A stretch of DNA of 64,000 nucleotides from Cyrtodaria siliqua (GCA_037043455.1 JAWPHD010002644.1:1-64000); one strand, 5' to 3'; counted from the stretch's first letter, positions 27,416 to 39,702 are shown. Notes: a model not told the origin generated them from the letters alone. Numbers and translations are program-made.

Positions 27416-27956
27416 TAATTTGTGTTCGGGAGGTGTTGGGGAGAAACTTAACTTTAACATTCATCTACCACCATTGAAGTAGAGGCGACCTTTTCATACA
27501 CGCAATGAAACGCGTAATCGATATCACATTATTGTAATTTTAAAATGGGTACCAATAGTACATTTCTGAACTCCATTCGAAATACATAAAAATCAAAATA
27601 AAACAAAACAAATCAAAGGACTGAAGGTCCTGAGAGTCGCCAAGATTGAACAGTGTCTGTCTTCTTGGTGAGGTTAAAGGTTATGTTAAATTTTACAGGT
27701 GTAGCGTATTATATGAAATGTTGCTGCTTAGAACATGAAATGTTTTTTTTGTACTGGAGTAAGCGAGTTGAATTGATACATGCGTTGTTAGGTACTTGTG
27801 AAGAATCTGTGACTGTATTGGTTCAACCCAGCAAAGCTCATTTTAGGTGAAATGACTGGCGTACATAACGGAAATACTGTTGATAAATCAGACACTCGCG
27901 CATTTGTTCAAAGGAAATAAAACAGATCGATTGACCTGCTGGTTTTATTGAATTTT

Positions 27957-28320
27957 TATTGGGTTTTAAGGAGCACCAACACATGAAAAGTTATATGGCG
28001 CCTAACAGGAATGAACATGCCTGGCTCATCCTCCATGTACATCAAGATAAAATATGGAGAATGGGCCTAGAACCTTCTCACCTGCAGATCTGCAGAGTTG
28101 CTGCAAATTCTATTGTAGACACTCCATTTATACTGGAGCCACGTTTATTGTTTTTCTGCCACTGCTCTAGTGATTTGAGCGAGATGGCACCTGAAACAGT
28201 GCAGGGGTCATGATGAAGACCTTTAATGAGCATGAACTAAAAATGGTAAAGTGAACATCAATCCCTCCAACGGGATCTGCAGTGGTGCTATTATTTGCCC
28301 CTAAACCACACGGGGCCTGC
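27957..28320 (+). mobile_element. Dispersed repeat family 4
   Basis: AAGGAGCACCAACACATGAA, CATCCTCCATGTACATC, TTGCTGCAAATTCTATTGTA and CCACACGGGGCC in order. Reverse-strand copies at 39703-40000, 40640-40985 and 43330-43975. Between 27416 and 27956 nothing recognised. Confidence 0.7.
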
Positions 28321-29677
28321 TGGTTTTATGTTCAAGTAGACAATTGTAAGGCTGTTCATTTTGACAAGATGATATATTCCTGACAGAGATACTGAATTTA
28401 GTGTTTCATCATTATGCCAGCAAGGAAGCATTTTGTCTTTGTATCAATAGACATCAGGGTGGTATGAAAGAAACAGAAATGTAGTTATGTTGTTCAACTT
28501 TTATTTTAATTGCGAGTACTTGGAGCATGCAAATTGTAAGCAGAAATCAATATAACTGGTCGATAAACATATACTGTTAACTGTAGAATATCTTGTAACC
28601 TATCGTTTTCTTGTGAATATTGGTATATCGCTCAGCTGCTGTTTTAAATCTGTCTTACTCTGCTTATACTGTTTGTAAACATTTTGTTGTATATATTAAG
28701 GAAAACAAAAGAAAACGATTAGAAAGAGAAGTTCAGCTATATAAATCCGTCTACAAGAAAACGAAAGGTTAAAAGTTATTGCAAAGTTAATCAACAATTA
28801 AAGCAGTAAAAAATATATCAATAAAAATATATGAACTGTAAACAAACAAAGAAGTATGGTCAGTATCTGGTATAACGCATTTTCTTCTGATTAATGCATC
28901 AACTTAATTAATAAGTGGTGAAGAGCAGTAAAACACAATAGCCTTCGCTTTATTTACAGCATAACGACCCTTAACACATGTCTAAAACATGGTAAAAGCT
29001 TGTTAGAGACAAGATGAGCAAAGCTACAATAAGGTAGAATGACCTGGGTACGAAAGTAATACTTTTTCAAAGGCCTCGTTTTTTTAAATTAAAAACACTT
29101 TTTTAAGCACGGTTTCTTGCTGACATACTTTATTTAAATTGTTCTGCATAACATTCCACCAATGGGATGAAGTATCTTGGCACACAACATTGAAACAAAT
29201 ATTTTTTCTAATTTTCGACAAAGCTTGGGACGGAATTATTTTTTGCAACCGCGTCGGCTTTGGTTTTCGAGTGTATGTTCCAATAGATTTCCTGTTGATA
29301 CACTGTGACAACTGGGTTTTTCCATAATGCAGTGTTAATAATATCTTCAGTCTTTAGCGTTAACGGATTATGTCCCCTTATGTATAATACCATCGAAATT
29401 GCATTTAAACAAGATAAAACATAGAACTCAAATACTCTTGAATATATGAACATGCAATTTCCAGTTTAATATGTGTACACTTTTATCTAAACAATACTTC
29501 CTTTGAATAATAAATTAATGATGCGATTAATCAAGACATTGCTTACCACATAAGGAGGATATTGATCAATAGTCTATTAACAAGCTTATACATTATGTAA
29601 CACTGTATATTAAAGTAGAAGATGCAAATAAAACTATGCCGGATTATTTGAGTTTTTTCAATGCAATTTCAGTGGTT
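28321..29677. other. Intergenic, nothing recognised
   Basis: AT-rich, with no exon, transposon end or RNA signal I can support. The short frames around 29084-29453 overlap each other on both strands without family features. Confidence 0.5.
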
Positions 29678-30145
29678 GCGTTCAGGGTTCTCCTATTGGT
29701 CAACGGCCACCGATGGCAACACATGATTATCGTTGGGTACCGATGTTACAAGTGGTAACCAATACACTCTGAACGGATATGGGTAGTATATGGTACCATC
29801 GGCAGCGCAAGGTTACCATTGGCTACCGATACATTGGCTAAGGATACCTGCCGTTTTTATACTTCACAACCGGACATTTGTGTTTGTAGATATCGTACGT
29901 CTTATTATTCACCGGTACCTTTATTGGGATTAAATTATCAGCAATACGCTGAACCGGTCATGATGTTCTTCGCCATTTTGAACTTATGTCATAACGGAGT
30001 CACCGATGCTACCTCATGTCTAGAGTCGCGGTAAGACTGGTTACCAACATCTTACCCATCGGCAAACGGACAACTAACGACGGCACCCGATGGTTACCGA
30101 AGGCTGCCTATGGCTATCGAGAGCTCTTTCGAGAAAACTGAACGC
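29678..30145. mobile_element. Candidate non-autonomous DNA element with ACCGATGG-type internal repeats
   Basis: GCGTTCAGGGTTCTC at the left and GAGAAAACTGAACGC at the right are inverted with two mismatches. The interior repeats ACCGATG-like motifs with GGTTACC on both strands. No target duplication confirmed. Confidence 0.5.
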
Positions 30146-31799
30146 ATTTAATGGTATTACACATAAGGAGAAAGGGACAAAAACCATAACATTGTATTTC
30201 TATATTCAGCAAACCTTACTCAACTGAGAAGACACTAGTTACTGTCTGAACTAATTTTACCAAACCAACTGTTAAAATAAATTATTGGTAATTTTTTATA
30301 TGATGTAGTTGATATAATTATATTAAGCCAACGGAAATAGACAAAATTTAAGTGCCACCTATCATTTTCTGGTCTATGTTAAGAGTAAAAGCACCACACT
30401 ACTTGATATGTTTTTTTCTTTCGGAAATGGCCTCTTTACTCCAGACTATCAATATTTTTTTCTAGAAAAGTCCCCAAGGTGATTTGTTTTCCCTTTCCAA
30501 TGTCAGAAAATGCTGGCCCAACGAAATATATTATGCATACGAATATTGTTGACTTGAAAAAAAGTAAGATACATTTATATGCCATCAATATGGACGTATC
30601 ACAATACATTTAAATAATGTAAATGTTTACAAACAACACACATCTTTAATGTACATCATATTTGGTATAATACTAAAGCAAAATAAAATAAAAGCCTATT
30701 AACAAGAAATGCCAGAATTCTGACGAATACCTCAGATTTGTGAAAAAAAGGAAATCCCATTCTGCCCATTGGTTTCGGACAAAAACGGAAGATATTACAT
30801 TAATTTTGCAGTATAAAGCGTGACACTTCTATTACCCATGTGTTGCCTAAAGTCTACAAAGAAGTGGGATCATTTATATTCTAAGAATTCAAAGCATAAC
30901 CATTGAGATATCGATATATTGTATTAATACACTCATTTCCATATAAGCGAAACACAGATTTAAAAAATCAGTATTTTCATCTTGACAATGCTTTAAAATA
31001 CCACAAATACATCAACACAATGTGATATATTTATACACCAAAAATGCCATACTAAATAAGTAAAAATACCCTTCTTTAAAAAAATGGTAACGAGAATTAT
31101 CTACCTGGTGATATGACCATCACCCTGGTGATATGACCATCACATGCGAGCACTTATTGAACTCAAATGGGTTTGCTACAATTCTACTAAAAGGATCAAG
31201 GAGGCAATAATGTTATTGACTACATTATTAAGAATAAATTCTAAGGCATGCACTCACGAAATGGAATAGTTCACCATTTGATTTATAAATACATGTATAT
31301 ATGCGTTTGAGTTCAACATTTAAGATTCATCATGTATATCGTTGCTAATACCTAGATGCTTAAACTACAAAGCAATATTTGTGAAATACACAAGACGGAT
31401 ATGATGGTAACCTTAAGTCATTATAACAAACTGAAAACAATTATGGGATTTTATTATTTAGCTAAAACCTAAATAGGGTAATGCTTTATTTCCTTATTTG
31501 GAGAATCTACCTCGATGACAATACTGTTGAACTCTGTTTTCAGAGAGAGTTTTGTTATTAATTTTATATAAAACAATTGGTATTTTATTAAGCCATTTAT
31601 AAAAATGTGTGTCTCATTTTATTATCAGAAACCTCTTTATTATAGAAAAAGAACGCATGGAATAATTATATTCTTCATCTCTTTCTGTAGCTTGAGAATA
31701 ACGATTTACCAGGTATTATATATATATTTTTTTGCTTTATTTATTTATTCTGTAAACCACAGCAAAATTCATGAAAATGACAGCTTAAAACACGCAGGC
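30146..31799. other. Intergenic, nothing recognised
   Basis: AT-rich. Only a 19-bp direct duplication CCTGGTGATATGACCATCA near 31105-31143 stands out. Confidence 0.5.
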
Positions 31800-31805
31800 A
31801 AGTAC

Positions 31806-31870
31806 GCGCACACACACGCACACACGCACGCACGCACGCACACAAACACACACACACAAACACACACACA

Positions 31871-31915
<45 letters not shown>

Positions 31916-31919
31916 ACAC

Positions 31920-31954
<35 letters not shown>

Positions 31955-31975
31955 CAAACACACACACATACACCA

Positions 31976-32007
<32 letters not shown>

Positions 32008-32141
32008 CACACGCACACACACACACGCACACACGCACACAAACACACACACATACACGCACACGCACACACGCATACACGCACACGCACACACGCACGC
32101 ACGCTCGCACGCACACAAACAAACACACACACACACACACA

Positions 32142-32181
<40 letters not shown>

Positions 32182-32192
32182 CACAAACACAA

Positions 32193-32223
<31 letters not shown>

Positions 32224-32277
32224 CACACACACGCACGCACGCACGCACGAACTCACGCACGCGCGCGTTCGCACGCA

Positions 32278-32309
<32 letters not shown>

Positions 32310-32312
32310 CAC
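31806..32312. repeat. (CA)n/(CGCA)n microsatellite array
   Basis: About 500 bp of nearly pure alternating purine-pyrimidine sequence made of ACAC and ACGC blocks, open in several frames on both strands. Likely Z-DNA forming. Confidence 0.95.
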
Positions 32313-32314
32313 AT

Positions 32315-32542
32315 TTAAATGAATCCATAATTGTTGTGCTCCATATCGTTTCTTAGTTCCGTATCTGCTTCGTTTGCATTCAAGTATACCATTGCAATAT
32401 TTTCTGAACTTGTGGCATCGTCTACAGCAATTTGATCATTCCGACGCAACTCATTAAGTTTTCGCTTATCATTTATTCCATCCACTTCATACAGATTTTG
32501 TCCCCAATCCATTTTCTTTTCATAGTTGTCAATGTCGTTTTT
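32315..32542 (-). CDS. Terminal exon, cytoplasmic tail of the Cys-rich protein
   Basis: Acceptor ATTTTGCAG on the minus strand, phase 0, 75 codons plus stop. It begins [20 protein letters not shown] and ends [10 protein letters not shown]. Hydrophilic and charged, with Tyr motifs such as NLYEV and MVYLN that could be phosphorylated; fits an intracellular tail. The exon ends about 5 bp from the CA/CGCA array. Confidence 0.6.
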   Translation of the reverse strand, partial: KNDIDNYEKKMDWGQNLYEVDGINDKRKLNELRRNDQIAVDDATSSENIAMVYLNANEADTELRNDMEHNNYGFI

Positions 32543-32824
32543 CTGCAAAATAAAGTATTAACAATCATTAAAGAACTATATATGTAGTGTTAAAACTGCA
32601 CATTTGAACTTATTGAGTTATAAATGATTGATATTTCTAAAATGAGAATAATGCTATTAATAACTATCCAGTCATGGAAATCTATTTCAACTGGTATGTT
32701 TGAATAAAAATAGATTAAACTCAAATCGTCCAAGAAAAACTAATGAGAAAAATGTATTATTATGTGTTCGTGCTGATAATTATGTATATATTTTACATAA
32801 GGAATACATATAGGTTACCTTTAC

Positions 32825-32947
32825 CTATATGCAAACGAGGATTTTGCCAACTTCATAATATTCTTTCGTTGTTCGTCTAACACAAAACGCTATAGCAATG
32901 ATAAATACAAACAATGCAATTGCAACTGATAGAGCGTACCAGCGTTG
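32825..32947 (-). pseudogene. Transmembrane segment downstream of the in-frame stop
   Basis: In the same frame as the ectodomain, after the TAA, the read is QRWYALSVAIALFVFIIAIA then FCVRRTTKEYYEVGKIL, a clear single-pass helix followed by a basic stop-transfer. Possible donors are CTC|GTTTGC (phase 0, matching the next exon) at 32837 and TAG|GTAAAG at 32825, the latter after another stop. Confidence 0.6.
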
Positions 32948-34174
32948 TTAACATCCAAACAACCAGATATGATCTTCCGGACATTTTTTCACACATTGAC
33001 CGTCAAATATAATATCTTTACAACGAAAGGCTGCAGAGCACTGTCCATTCATGTATACCTCGCTGTCTGGACATGCTATTAGACAATTAACACGGTTTTT
33101 GGTTGTACTGTTTTTATGGAAACGAGCCGATGAAGGACACGAGTCATGACATTTCCTGTTATATATGTACGGTTTATTATCCGGGCATTCGCTGACACAC
33201 GTGTCATTATGAATAAACAGAGCCTCTGCACACTTGTTGAAACATTCAATTCTATTTCCTTTTTTGATTTTGTATGTAGCATTCGTGGGACAATTATTTA
33301 AACGATGCTGTTCATGTATATAAAGACTGACTTCTGGACATGCGTATATGCATGACGAATTATGTATAAAATAACTTGTTCTGCATTCTTTAATGCAAGC
33401 GTATTGGGGAAGCAGCAAGAATGGAACATCTATAAGAGGTGCCGAATCGGGACATTTAGACATACATGTGTTATTAAGTACATAATTACGTTCTGGCGGA
33501 CAAACGTGTACGCATTCGTCTGGACAATTTGCTATGCACGAATTATTGTACATAACGAGATTATCTTGACATTTCTGTACACATGTATTTTTGTTTGAGT
33601 TTGCATATTTATAAACGGGACACTTCTCGGTACATTGAATTCCTTGAGATGTGTTGTCAATATATTTTGTTTTGCAGTGTTCCTTTTGGCACGATCCATT
33701 CAAAATATAAATATGATCATTTGGGCACTTATTCAAGCGAGTTAAGTTATACAATACTTGTTGTTCAGGACATTTATCCACGCATTCTCTTATATCTTTA
33801 TGCTGAAAGTTAATGGTTTGCACCCTTATTGTTGTCGGGTTGATAAGCGTATATGCCGATGGGCATATGCTTAGACAGGTTCTGTTAAAGGTTAGTAACG
33901 TATTTGGACAAACATATTCACATGTGGCGTTATTTGTGTACATATTTTCCGGGCATGTATCTCGACATTTCATAAAATGTAAGTTTCCAGGTTTGTCAAT
34001 ATAACTGCCACAATCTTCGGTTTTTGTTTCTTTACATGCGAAAGGTTTCTGTTTAGGGCGTCTGACTGTAACACCTGAAGGATAAAAACTTGTATATACT
34101 AATGCCAATAATACGTGAAGAGTATACTCATATAAAACTAACGCATCAGACCCCCCATACCACCCAGCGGACAT
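32948..34174 (-). CDS. Cys-rich CP-repeat ectodomain protein (ends at an in-frame TAA)
   Basis: A 408-residue open frame on the minus strand, made of about fifteen short repeats in the style of YNNSCIANCP and HNDTCVSECPDN: an Asn-rich loop, a Cys, then Cys-Pro. Many NxS/T sequons mark it as extracellular. It resembles furin-like or EGF-like Cys-rich receptor ectodomains, but I do not recognise a named family. A phase-1 acceptor TATCCTTCAG ends at about 34075, so the true exon probably runs 34074-32948 and residues before GVTVRRPK may be intron; alternatively Met at 34174 with the following hydrophobic stretch is a signal peptide. The frame stops at TAA 32950-32948 (LFGC then stop). The same frame then continues into a transmembrane helix, which suggests a recent nonsense change or a secreted form. 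A single-exon ectodomain next to a transmembrane segment suits a lineage-expanded receptor family. Confidence 0.7.
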   Translation of the reverse strand: MSAGWYGGSDALVLYEYTLHVLLALVYTSFYPSGVTVRRPKQKPFACKETKTEDCGSYIDKPGNLHFMKCRDTCPENMYTNNATCEYVCPNTLLTFNRTCLSICPSAYTLINPTTIRVQTINFQHKDIRECVDKCPEQQVLYNLTRLNKCPNDHIYILNGSCQKEHCKTKYIDNTSQGIQCTEKCPVYKYANSNKNTCVQKCQDNLVMYNNSCIANCPDECVHVCPPERNYVLNNTCMSKCPDSAPLIDVPFLLLPQYACIKECRTSYFIHNSSCIYACPEVSLYIHEQHRLNNCPTNATYKIKKGNRIECFNKCAEALFIHNDTCVSECPDNKPYIYNRKCHDSCPSSARFHKNSTTKNRVNCLIACPDSEVYMNGQCSAAFRCKDIIFDGQCVKKCPEDHIWLFGC

Positions 34175-34379
34175 AACCCCTTAACTAAAAAGTCGAAGAG
34201 CCGCACTTATGTTCCGCTTAAAAGTGGCATGAGTATAGCCATATAGCGTTCATAAATACATGATTAGCCCTAGCGCCACCGCCATAAAGAATCCTTTCTA
34301 CATTATGTTTAAACAGGACAAAATAAAAGGGAACAAGATATTAAACGAGAGGGGTTGAGAGAGATTTGAATTAAACAAG

Positions 34380-34690
34380 AAGTTAGGATCCCGTATAGCT
34401 GGCGTGACAAACCGATTGATCAGATCGGGCTAATCGGACCGCCCGTCTAGTTGAAGTCCGGACCAAAGTGGTGTGTTGTAACGCGGAGATAACTACCAGA
34501 TCTCCACGTCACTCAACCACCAGGATTCCCTCCTCCAACGACACGGGTCGCCACCCACGGTCAACAGGTGGGTTTACATTTCGTGGGTGGGTGGGTGGGG
34601 GGGGGGGGGGGTCCTACCCCTCTGCTAAGTAACGAGCAGTCGGTTGATTCTTATCACCCCACCACCGACTGGGGGGGGGGGGGGGGGAGT
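34380..34690. other. GC-rich tract with two poly-G runs
   Basis: Richer in G+C than its surroundings, with GGGTGGGTGGGTGGG followed by a long G run (34583-34612) and a second G run (34670-34687). G-quadruplex potential on the + strand. It lies upstream of the minus-strand gene. Confidence 0.6.
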
Positions 34691-34984
34691 AAAAAGACGA
34701 TAATCTTCTAGATTTTGATTTTGAAAGATATGCATATTGAATCAGTTTTCATGAATTTGCATGAAATATGCAGGGTTTTGAAAGAATCACACTGTAGATA
34801 CCTTAATTTTAACAGTAAACTAGGTTGAACATCAAGGATAAAGACTGAGTTTATCACTTACCAGAATGTATTGGTATGTCTTATTTCTGGTCACTGATTG
34901 GTAAGTTTTTTTGATGATGCTCGATCAAAATTATGAATAGGTTATATTTTGAGCCTCCCCAGAGAGAGGTGAAAGGTGGTTCTT

Positions 34985-36400
34985 AATACCACGTATGTTC
35001 AAATAGTGACCCATTGGTAAAATCTGGCCCCGCCCTGGTAGTCAAAGTTTTACATAAAAATGTACAGACAAATCATTAAACAATCTTCTCTGAGACTACA
35101 CTTAGTCTAGCTATAGGTCTAATATTTTAGAAATAGTTCTCAACCATAGACCTATGTATTTATATCCATGTCTCGACCAAGTTAAATTGTTCAAACTGCG
35201 AGCCTGAGTTCAAGTTTGGCTCTTCTCCAACGTCACATGTTGAAAAAAATCTTCTTTTCTGAAACCACAAGGCTTCGAGCTCTCGTATAGCATGCGACAT
35301 AACCTTATGGTCCTCTACCATGTTCAAATGGTAATCCTTGGGGCCAGATCAGGACCCGCCGGCTAATCACAGGTTTACATAGTGTTATATAGGAATATTA
35401 AAAAAGATCTTATTCTGGCTAGAGGTCTAATATCTTAATCAGCAATAGTTAGAGGTCAGGTCTAATATTTTTCATGTAGCAGACGATTTAAATCCTCTAC
35501 CAAATTTATTAAGTTGGTGACCATTGAGTCCAACTATGCCACTCCCTAGAGGTCATATTTTTTACATAGACATATAGGTGAAAGAGAAAAATCTCTAAAA
35601 CCACATGGCATACAGCTCTCATTTATTGCATGTAGGATAGGTCACAGACCTAATAAGAAATAGATTGGACACTACGAAAATTATCTAAATTTCACGTGGC
35701 ACAGTGCGAAAATTTCACAAATTATTTCCCAACTTTAAACACCCAAATCTTGAAGAGTTTTATAGATACAAGTTTCAGTCATGCCAAATCCCATCAGAAG
35801 TTTATATTTCTTTCCAATGGTAGTATATTTCTTTCTCTTACATTTAGAGCAAAAAAGGAGTTTGAAGGAAAGTTTGACTATGTCAAAAACTTGATTTTTA
35901 AGAGAAAAGCAAAAGATGATGACATTTTTAACTTTAAACATCTTTTTATACTATTTCTTATTTTCAAAATAAATGATTATAATCCCATTTTGCTATTCAC
36001 TAAGAATCTTTTTAATATATTCTCATCAAAATCAGTGAATAATTGAGAGAGGAGATAGAAGGAAAAGTTAAGGTGCCACGTGATATTTTGGTTACTTCAA
36101 GATGGGAAGTTTCCTATCTGTTTATTAATATGTCTGTGGATAGGTGTATTGTCCTCTAACAAGTTTTTTCAAGTCGCGACCATTTGATCAAATCTCGCCC
36201 AGCCCCGGAGCCTGACAGTTTTACACAGTTTTTTATGAATCTCTTTAAAATGTCTTCTTTTCTGAAACTTTAAAAGCCAGAGGTTTAATATTTTGTAACT
36301 AGCACGAGCACATGGGTCATCTACTACCAAGTTTGTTAAGTGAGTTTGTTGAGGGGTGGCCCACCCCGACCCTCACAGACCTATTACGGGGTGAATAAAT
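34985..36400 (+). repeat. Degenerate array of a bivalve-type dispersed repeat
   Basis: At least five diverged units carry CCATTT/GTTCAAATGGTGACC-like, CTTCTTTTCTGAAACCACAA-like and GGTCTAATATTTTAG-like segments in the same order. The 116-residue frame at 35696-36046 falls inside and has no recognisable domain. Confidence 0.55.
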
Positions 36401-36459
36401 GGATTACCATTAATTTGGTGATCGAAATTTAAAAAAAAAGTCTGTTAAGTGGAGATCCT

Positions 36460-36780
36460 GACATTTAAAGTAGCTATCCCGCCAACAATAGCCTCATTTA
36501 AGTACAGATGTACACCGTTTCTAAATCTACTGACGAGGTATATATATAACTTACATATTTTGAGAATCCAAACTCTATAGACCCCACGGCTTTTAATCAG
36601 CCAGACTAAACACCAAAACTGGAGCGTCGAATTAAGAGTTACCAATTCATGATTCATTTTACGCATATTCAATCATGGGTATTTTAATAAACAGTGAATT
36701 TACCTATGCTTTTAATCGGCAAATATACATTATTATATGACCTGAACACGTGAACAGAGTTTTGATAAAAACTAGGCTGT
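36460..36780. mobile_element. Dispersed repeat family 2 copy
   Basis: CCCGCCAACAATAGCC at the left end, GAATTAAGAGTTACCAATTC inside. Matches 17385-17720. From 36781 to 37017 nothing specific. Confidence 0.6.
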
Positions 36781-37017
36781 CCTAAGGGGTCACAGTTTAA
36801 CACATATTTATATTTGAAAATCTTTAAAACATCTATGAACTTACAAGACCTCTGCTATATCTGACCCACTTGTGTAACTGTTGCACGTGTCTATAATGGA
36901 CAAAGCATCAGGCGAGCGATTTAGGGCCATTTGACCATCTGGTTTGGTCTGTAGGTACTAAAGTATTTAATTGATACATATTACTGTTGTTTAATTATAG
37001 CACGAACACCTCAAAAT

Positions 37018-37215
37018 GGCCGCTGCAGGTTCGAATCCCTGGGAGATCGACTTGTCAAGTGAGAAAGCGTCTATTCTTACGGATGGCGGGATGTATACAG
37101 TACTGGATCTACCCAGGAAAAATGGGGTGGTCTGCCTTTTCATCAAAAAAAACTTGACCGTCATATATGGCCTAACATGTGCCTAAAACGACGTAAAACA
37201 AGATTCAAACAAAAC
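37018..37215 (+). mobile_element. SINE-like element (family S1)
   Basis: CGCTGCAGGTTCGAATCCCT head, shared TCTACCCAGGAAAAATGGGG centre and a tail GATTCAAACAAAAC. Same family as 8832-9027, opposite strand. Confidence 0.7.
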
Positions 37216-37404
37216 CTGAAAATTAACACAGAAACATATGTGCAGCTTATAAATATTCTCTATCATGAATGGCTGTTTAATTATTTGTTTATTTTAATAA
37301 TTAAAATGCAAATCATTGATGGAAACCCCCGTCTGCATGGGTTTATCAAACGTGACTTCTGTAAAGTCGAGCATCTGCGTCGGTTTGCAGTGCTCTTGTT
37401 ACTT

Positions 37405-37795
37405 AATTCCACATAATATTCCAAAGAAATCCCAAGACGTTTTGTAAAAAAAAAAATTGCAGTTAGAGAAAGGACACACCTGTGATGTTGTGGACGTTTT
37501 ACTCACAGTACACTTTGTGACAAGAAATTCATAAATGTTCAAGTTCCTCTTTGAAAAATTGAGCCAGTAAAGTACTGTATTTAACATAAACAGTTTGCAA
37601 AATTTTGCGTCCTAAGCCAAACGCGTACTCTGTCAATAATGAAACTTTGAAGGAATACTATGTGCTGTGTTAGTGTTGTTTTAGTCTTTTTTCCGAAAGG
37701 AAATATCTTAAGTATGCATGTACCATTTGATTACCTGCAGCATATTGTACATACAATATATAGCGGACATTCCCGTGTTGCGTTTCTTTCAGTAA
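37405..37795 (+). mobile_element. Truncated relative of the 7117 MITE
   Basis: Matches the interior and right terminal repeat of 7117-7596 (for example TTCAAGTTCCTCTTTGAAAA) but lacks the left terminal repeat. Confidence 0.7.
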
Positions 37796-38139
37796 GTCTA
37801 CTTCTTCCCGAAACAAAATACAAGAAATAGGATGGGTAGAATAATGCAAGATTCGTGCATAAACAAAACATAAGGATGTAGATGCGTCTTGTGTTTAAAC
37901 CAGGTTCTAGAGTGGATCACACCTCATAGAGTTTCAACACGACTGTGAATGGAATTTCTCCGCATTACATGTTCAGCTGATGAACCCCTTATTCTCTTGA
38001 CTTAACCTGGGACATTACCATGAAAAGGTAAAACTGAACTTGACGACACTCGCATAGAATCCAGTTTGACTATGCATATAGAGAACAAGGTAAAACTCGA
38101 CCCACACTTCTCAGCTGGACAGATTAATGTAAAACTCAA

Positions 38140-38330
38140 GCAAAGTAAATGACATCACATACACGAAAGGGTTTAAACATAGGGCTACCGCCTTGGAACG
38201 GTCAGTGGCCAAAAACAGCCTCTGGGAATTTAAATCAGTTAGGGCTTTATATGATTTAATTATCAGCCCAGGGTGCACCAAACCTTTTACCAGATTGTCA
38301 TCCCAAAATAAATATACTGTAACAGTATAA
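38140..38330 (-). mobile_element. Dispersed repeat family 1 fragment
   Basis: On the minus strand it carries TTGGTGCACCCTGGG and the core GACCGTTCCAAGGCGGTAGC in the same order as 10055-10440. Confidence 0.65.
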
Positions 38331-39179
38331 ATAAAGAAAAGACTGCTTGACTGAACAGACCAAGGTAAAACTTAACCAAAACTCTGTTTGATTTTCAAGA
38401 CCAAAGTAAGAAGTTAGTTTACTTTTCATTTTCGACCCAGAGTTGTAGTTCCTTGTATACACATACACCTCTGCCAACGTCTCATCAACTACCAAGAATC
38501 TTGGCAAATGATGAAAAACGATGAAAATTTCTTGATTGCACTAATATTTTTCTAAATTACCTTTATATGAAATGATTAAATTACAAAAGAAAACAATTTG
38601 TCGACTTGAATGTTTTAAATATACAGTAAATTATGCTCAGAATTATATTGCGGTAGAATAAGGGTTTGTACTGTGCCATATCACTCCGCCGTCAAAACAT
38701 TCAAAATAGGGACCACCAAATCGTTCCCATAGGGTTACAGTACAGCATTACCAGCACTTTCCAGTATCAAATAGCTCTTATCAACCTACCATAAATTAAA
38801 TTACTAACTTAAAAATATATATCAAAATGTAGAAAATAAGTCGTGTTTCTTTCGACTGTTTACGTGTCAATCAGCAGTCGATATTTGGTGGTGTCACGGT
38901 GTTGAAGTTCTGTTCGCCATTTTGATATTTTAGCTATGATCATGTGACAAATTATCATGTACCAGAGGCTACTTTATGGCCTCTGGGAGAGATTGAACAA
39001 AGGATAACATATCAAGGCCAATATGACATGCTATCTTCGTTCACGTCACATATTTTCATCCAGCATTTGACAAAATTTTGACATATTTTCATCCAGCATT
39101 TGACAAAAACATATCCTGTTTTTACACGATACATTTTCATAGCAACTCCGTCGAAAAACCTATTGACTGATTTAATGTA
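38331..39179. other. Intergenic, nothing recognised
   Basis: AT-rich. Contains a direct duplication of CATATTTTCATCCAGCATTT near 39048-39110 and no gene signal. Confidence 0.5.
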
Positions 39180-39702
39180 ATTTTGATAGAGCATCATCAA
39201 AAAAACTGACCAATCAGTGACCAGAAATAAGACATAACCAATACATTCTGGTAGGTGATAAACTCAGTCTTTATCCTTGATGTTCAACCAAGTTTACTGT
39301 TAAAATTAAGGTATCTACAGTGTGATTCTTTTAAAACCCTGCATATTTCATACACATTCATACAAACTGATTCAATATAGTTATCTTTTAAAATCAAAAT
39401 CTTGAAAATTATGGCATTTTTACTCTGCCAAAGATTTTTATTTTACTATAGAACCTAAGGATAAAAACCGAGTAACACAAATTTTATCACCTACTGAAAA
39501 TAAAATAAAATCTCAACATCTTTGCAATGCAAAATTATGAATAACTGTGTATTTTTGGTATTGAGTGATGTCTTAAATATCGATGTGTGAACAACTTATA
39601 CATTTTTTTATAATCTCGATGTTTACGACATATTGTTTTTGTTGTAAACTCCCCGTTGCCTGGGTAGAATACAACAATGCAATCTCACAAACACACTGTC
39701 AC

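Larger units (their letters stand above)
34711..39403. repeat. 222-bp inverted repeat, ~4.2 kb between arms
   Basis: Arm 34711-34932 and arm 39180-39403 are reverse complements with scattered mismatches (GTCACTGATTGGTAAG versus its inverse near 39205). They enclose a degenerate array, a family-2 copy, a truncated MITE, a SINE and a family-1 fragment. Either an element with long inverted ends or two dispersed copies. Confidence 0.7.

Noticed and set aside
27653..27850. 65-residue frame with many Cys and Leu
   Set aside because: No homology recognised, no splice sites, lies in unassigned intergenic DNA.
31605..32328. Long open frames of Thr/His/Arg (+) or Cys/Val/Arg (-), 150-237 residues
   Set aside because: They are read-through of the CA/CGCA array in several frames on both strands and have no real protein composition.
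35696..36046. 116-residue frame
   Set aside because: Low-complexity Phe/Ile/Lys composition inside a degenerate dispersed repeat, no domain or splice context.
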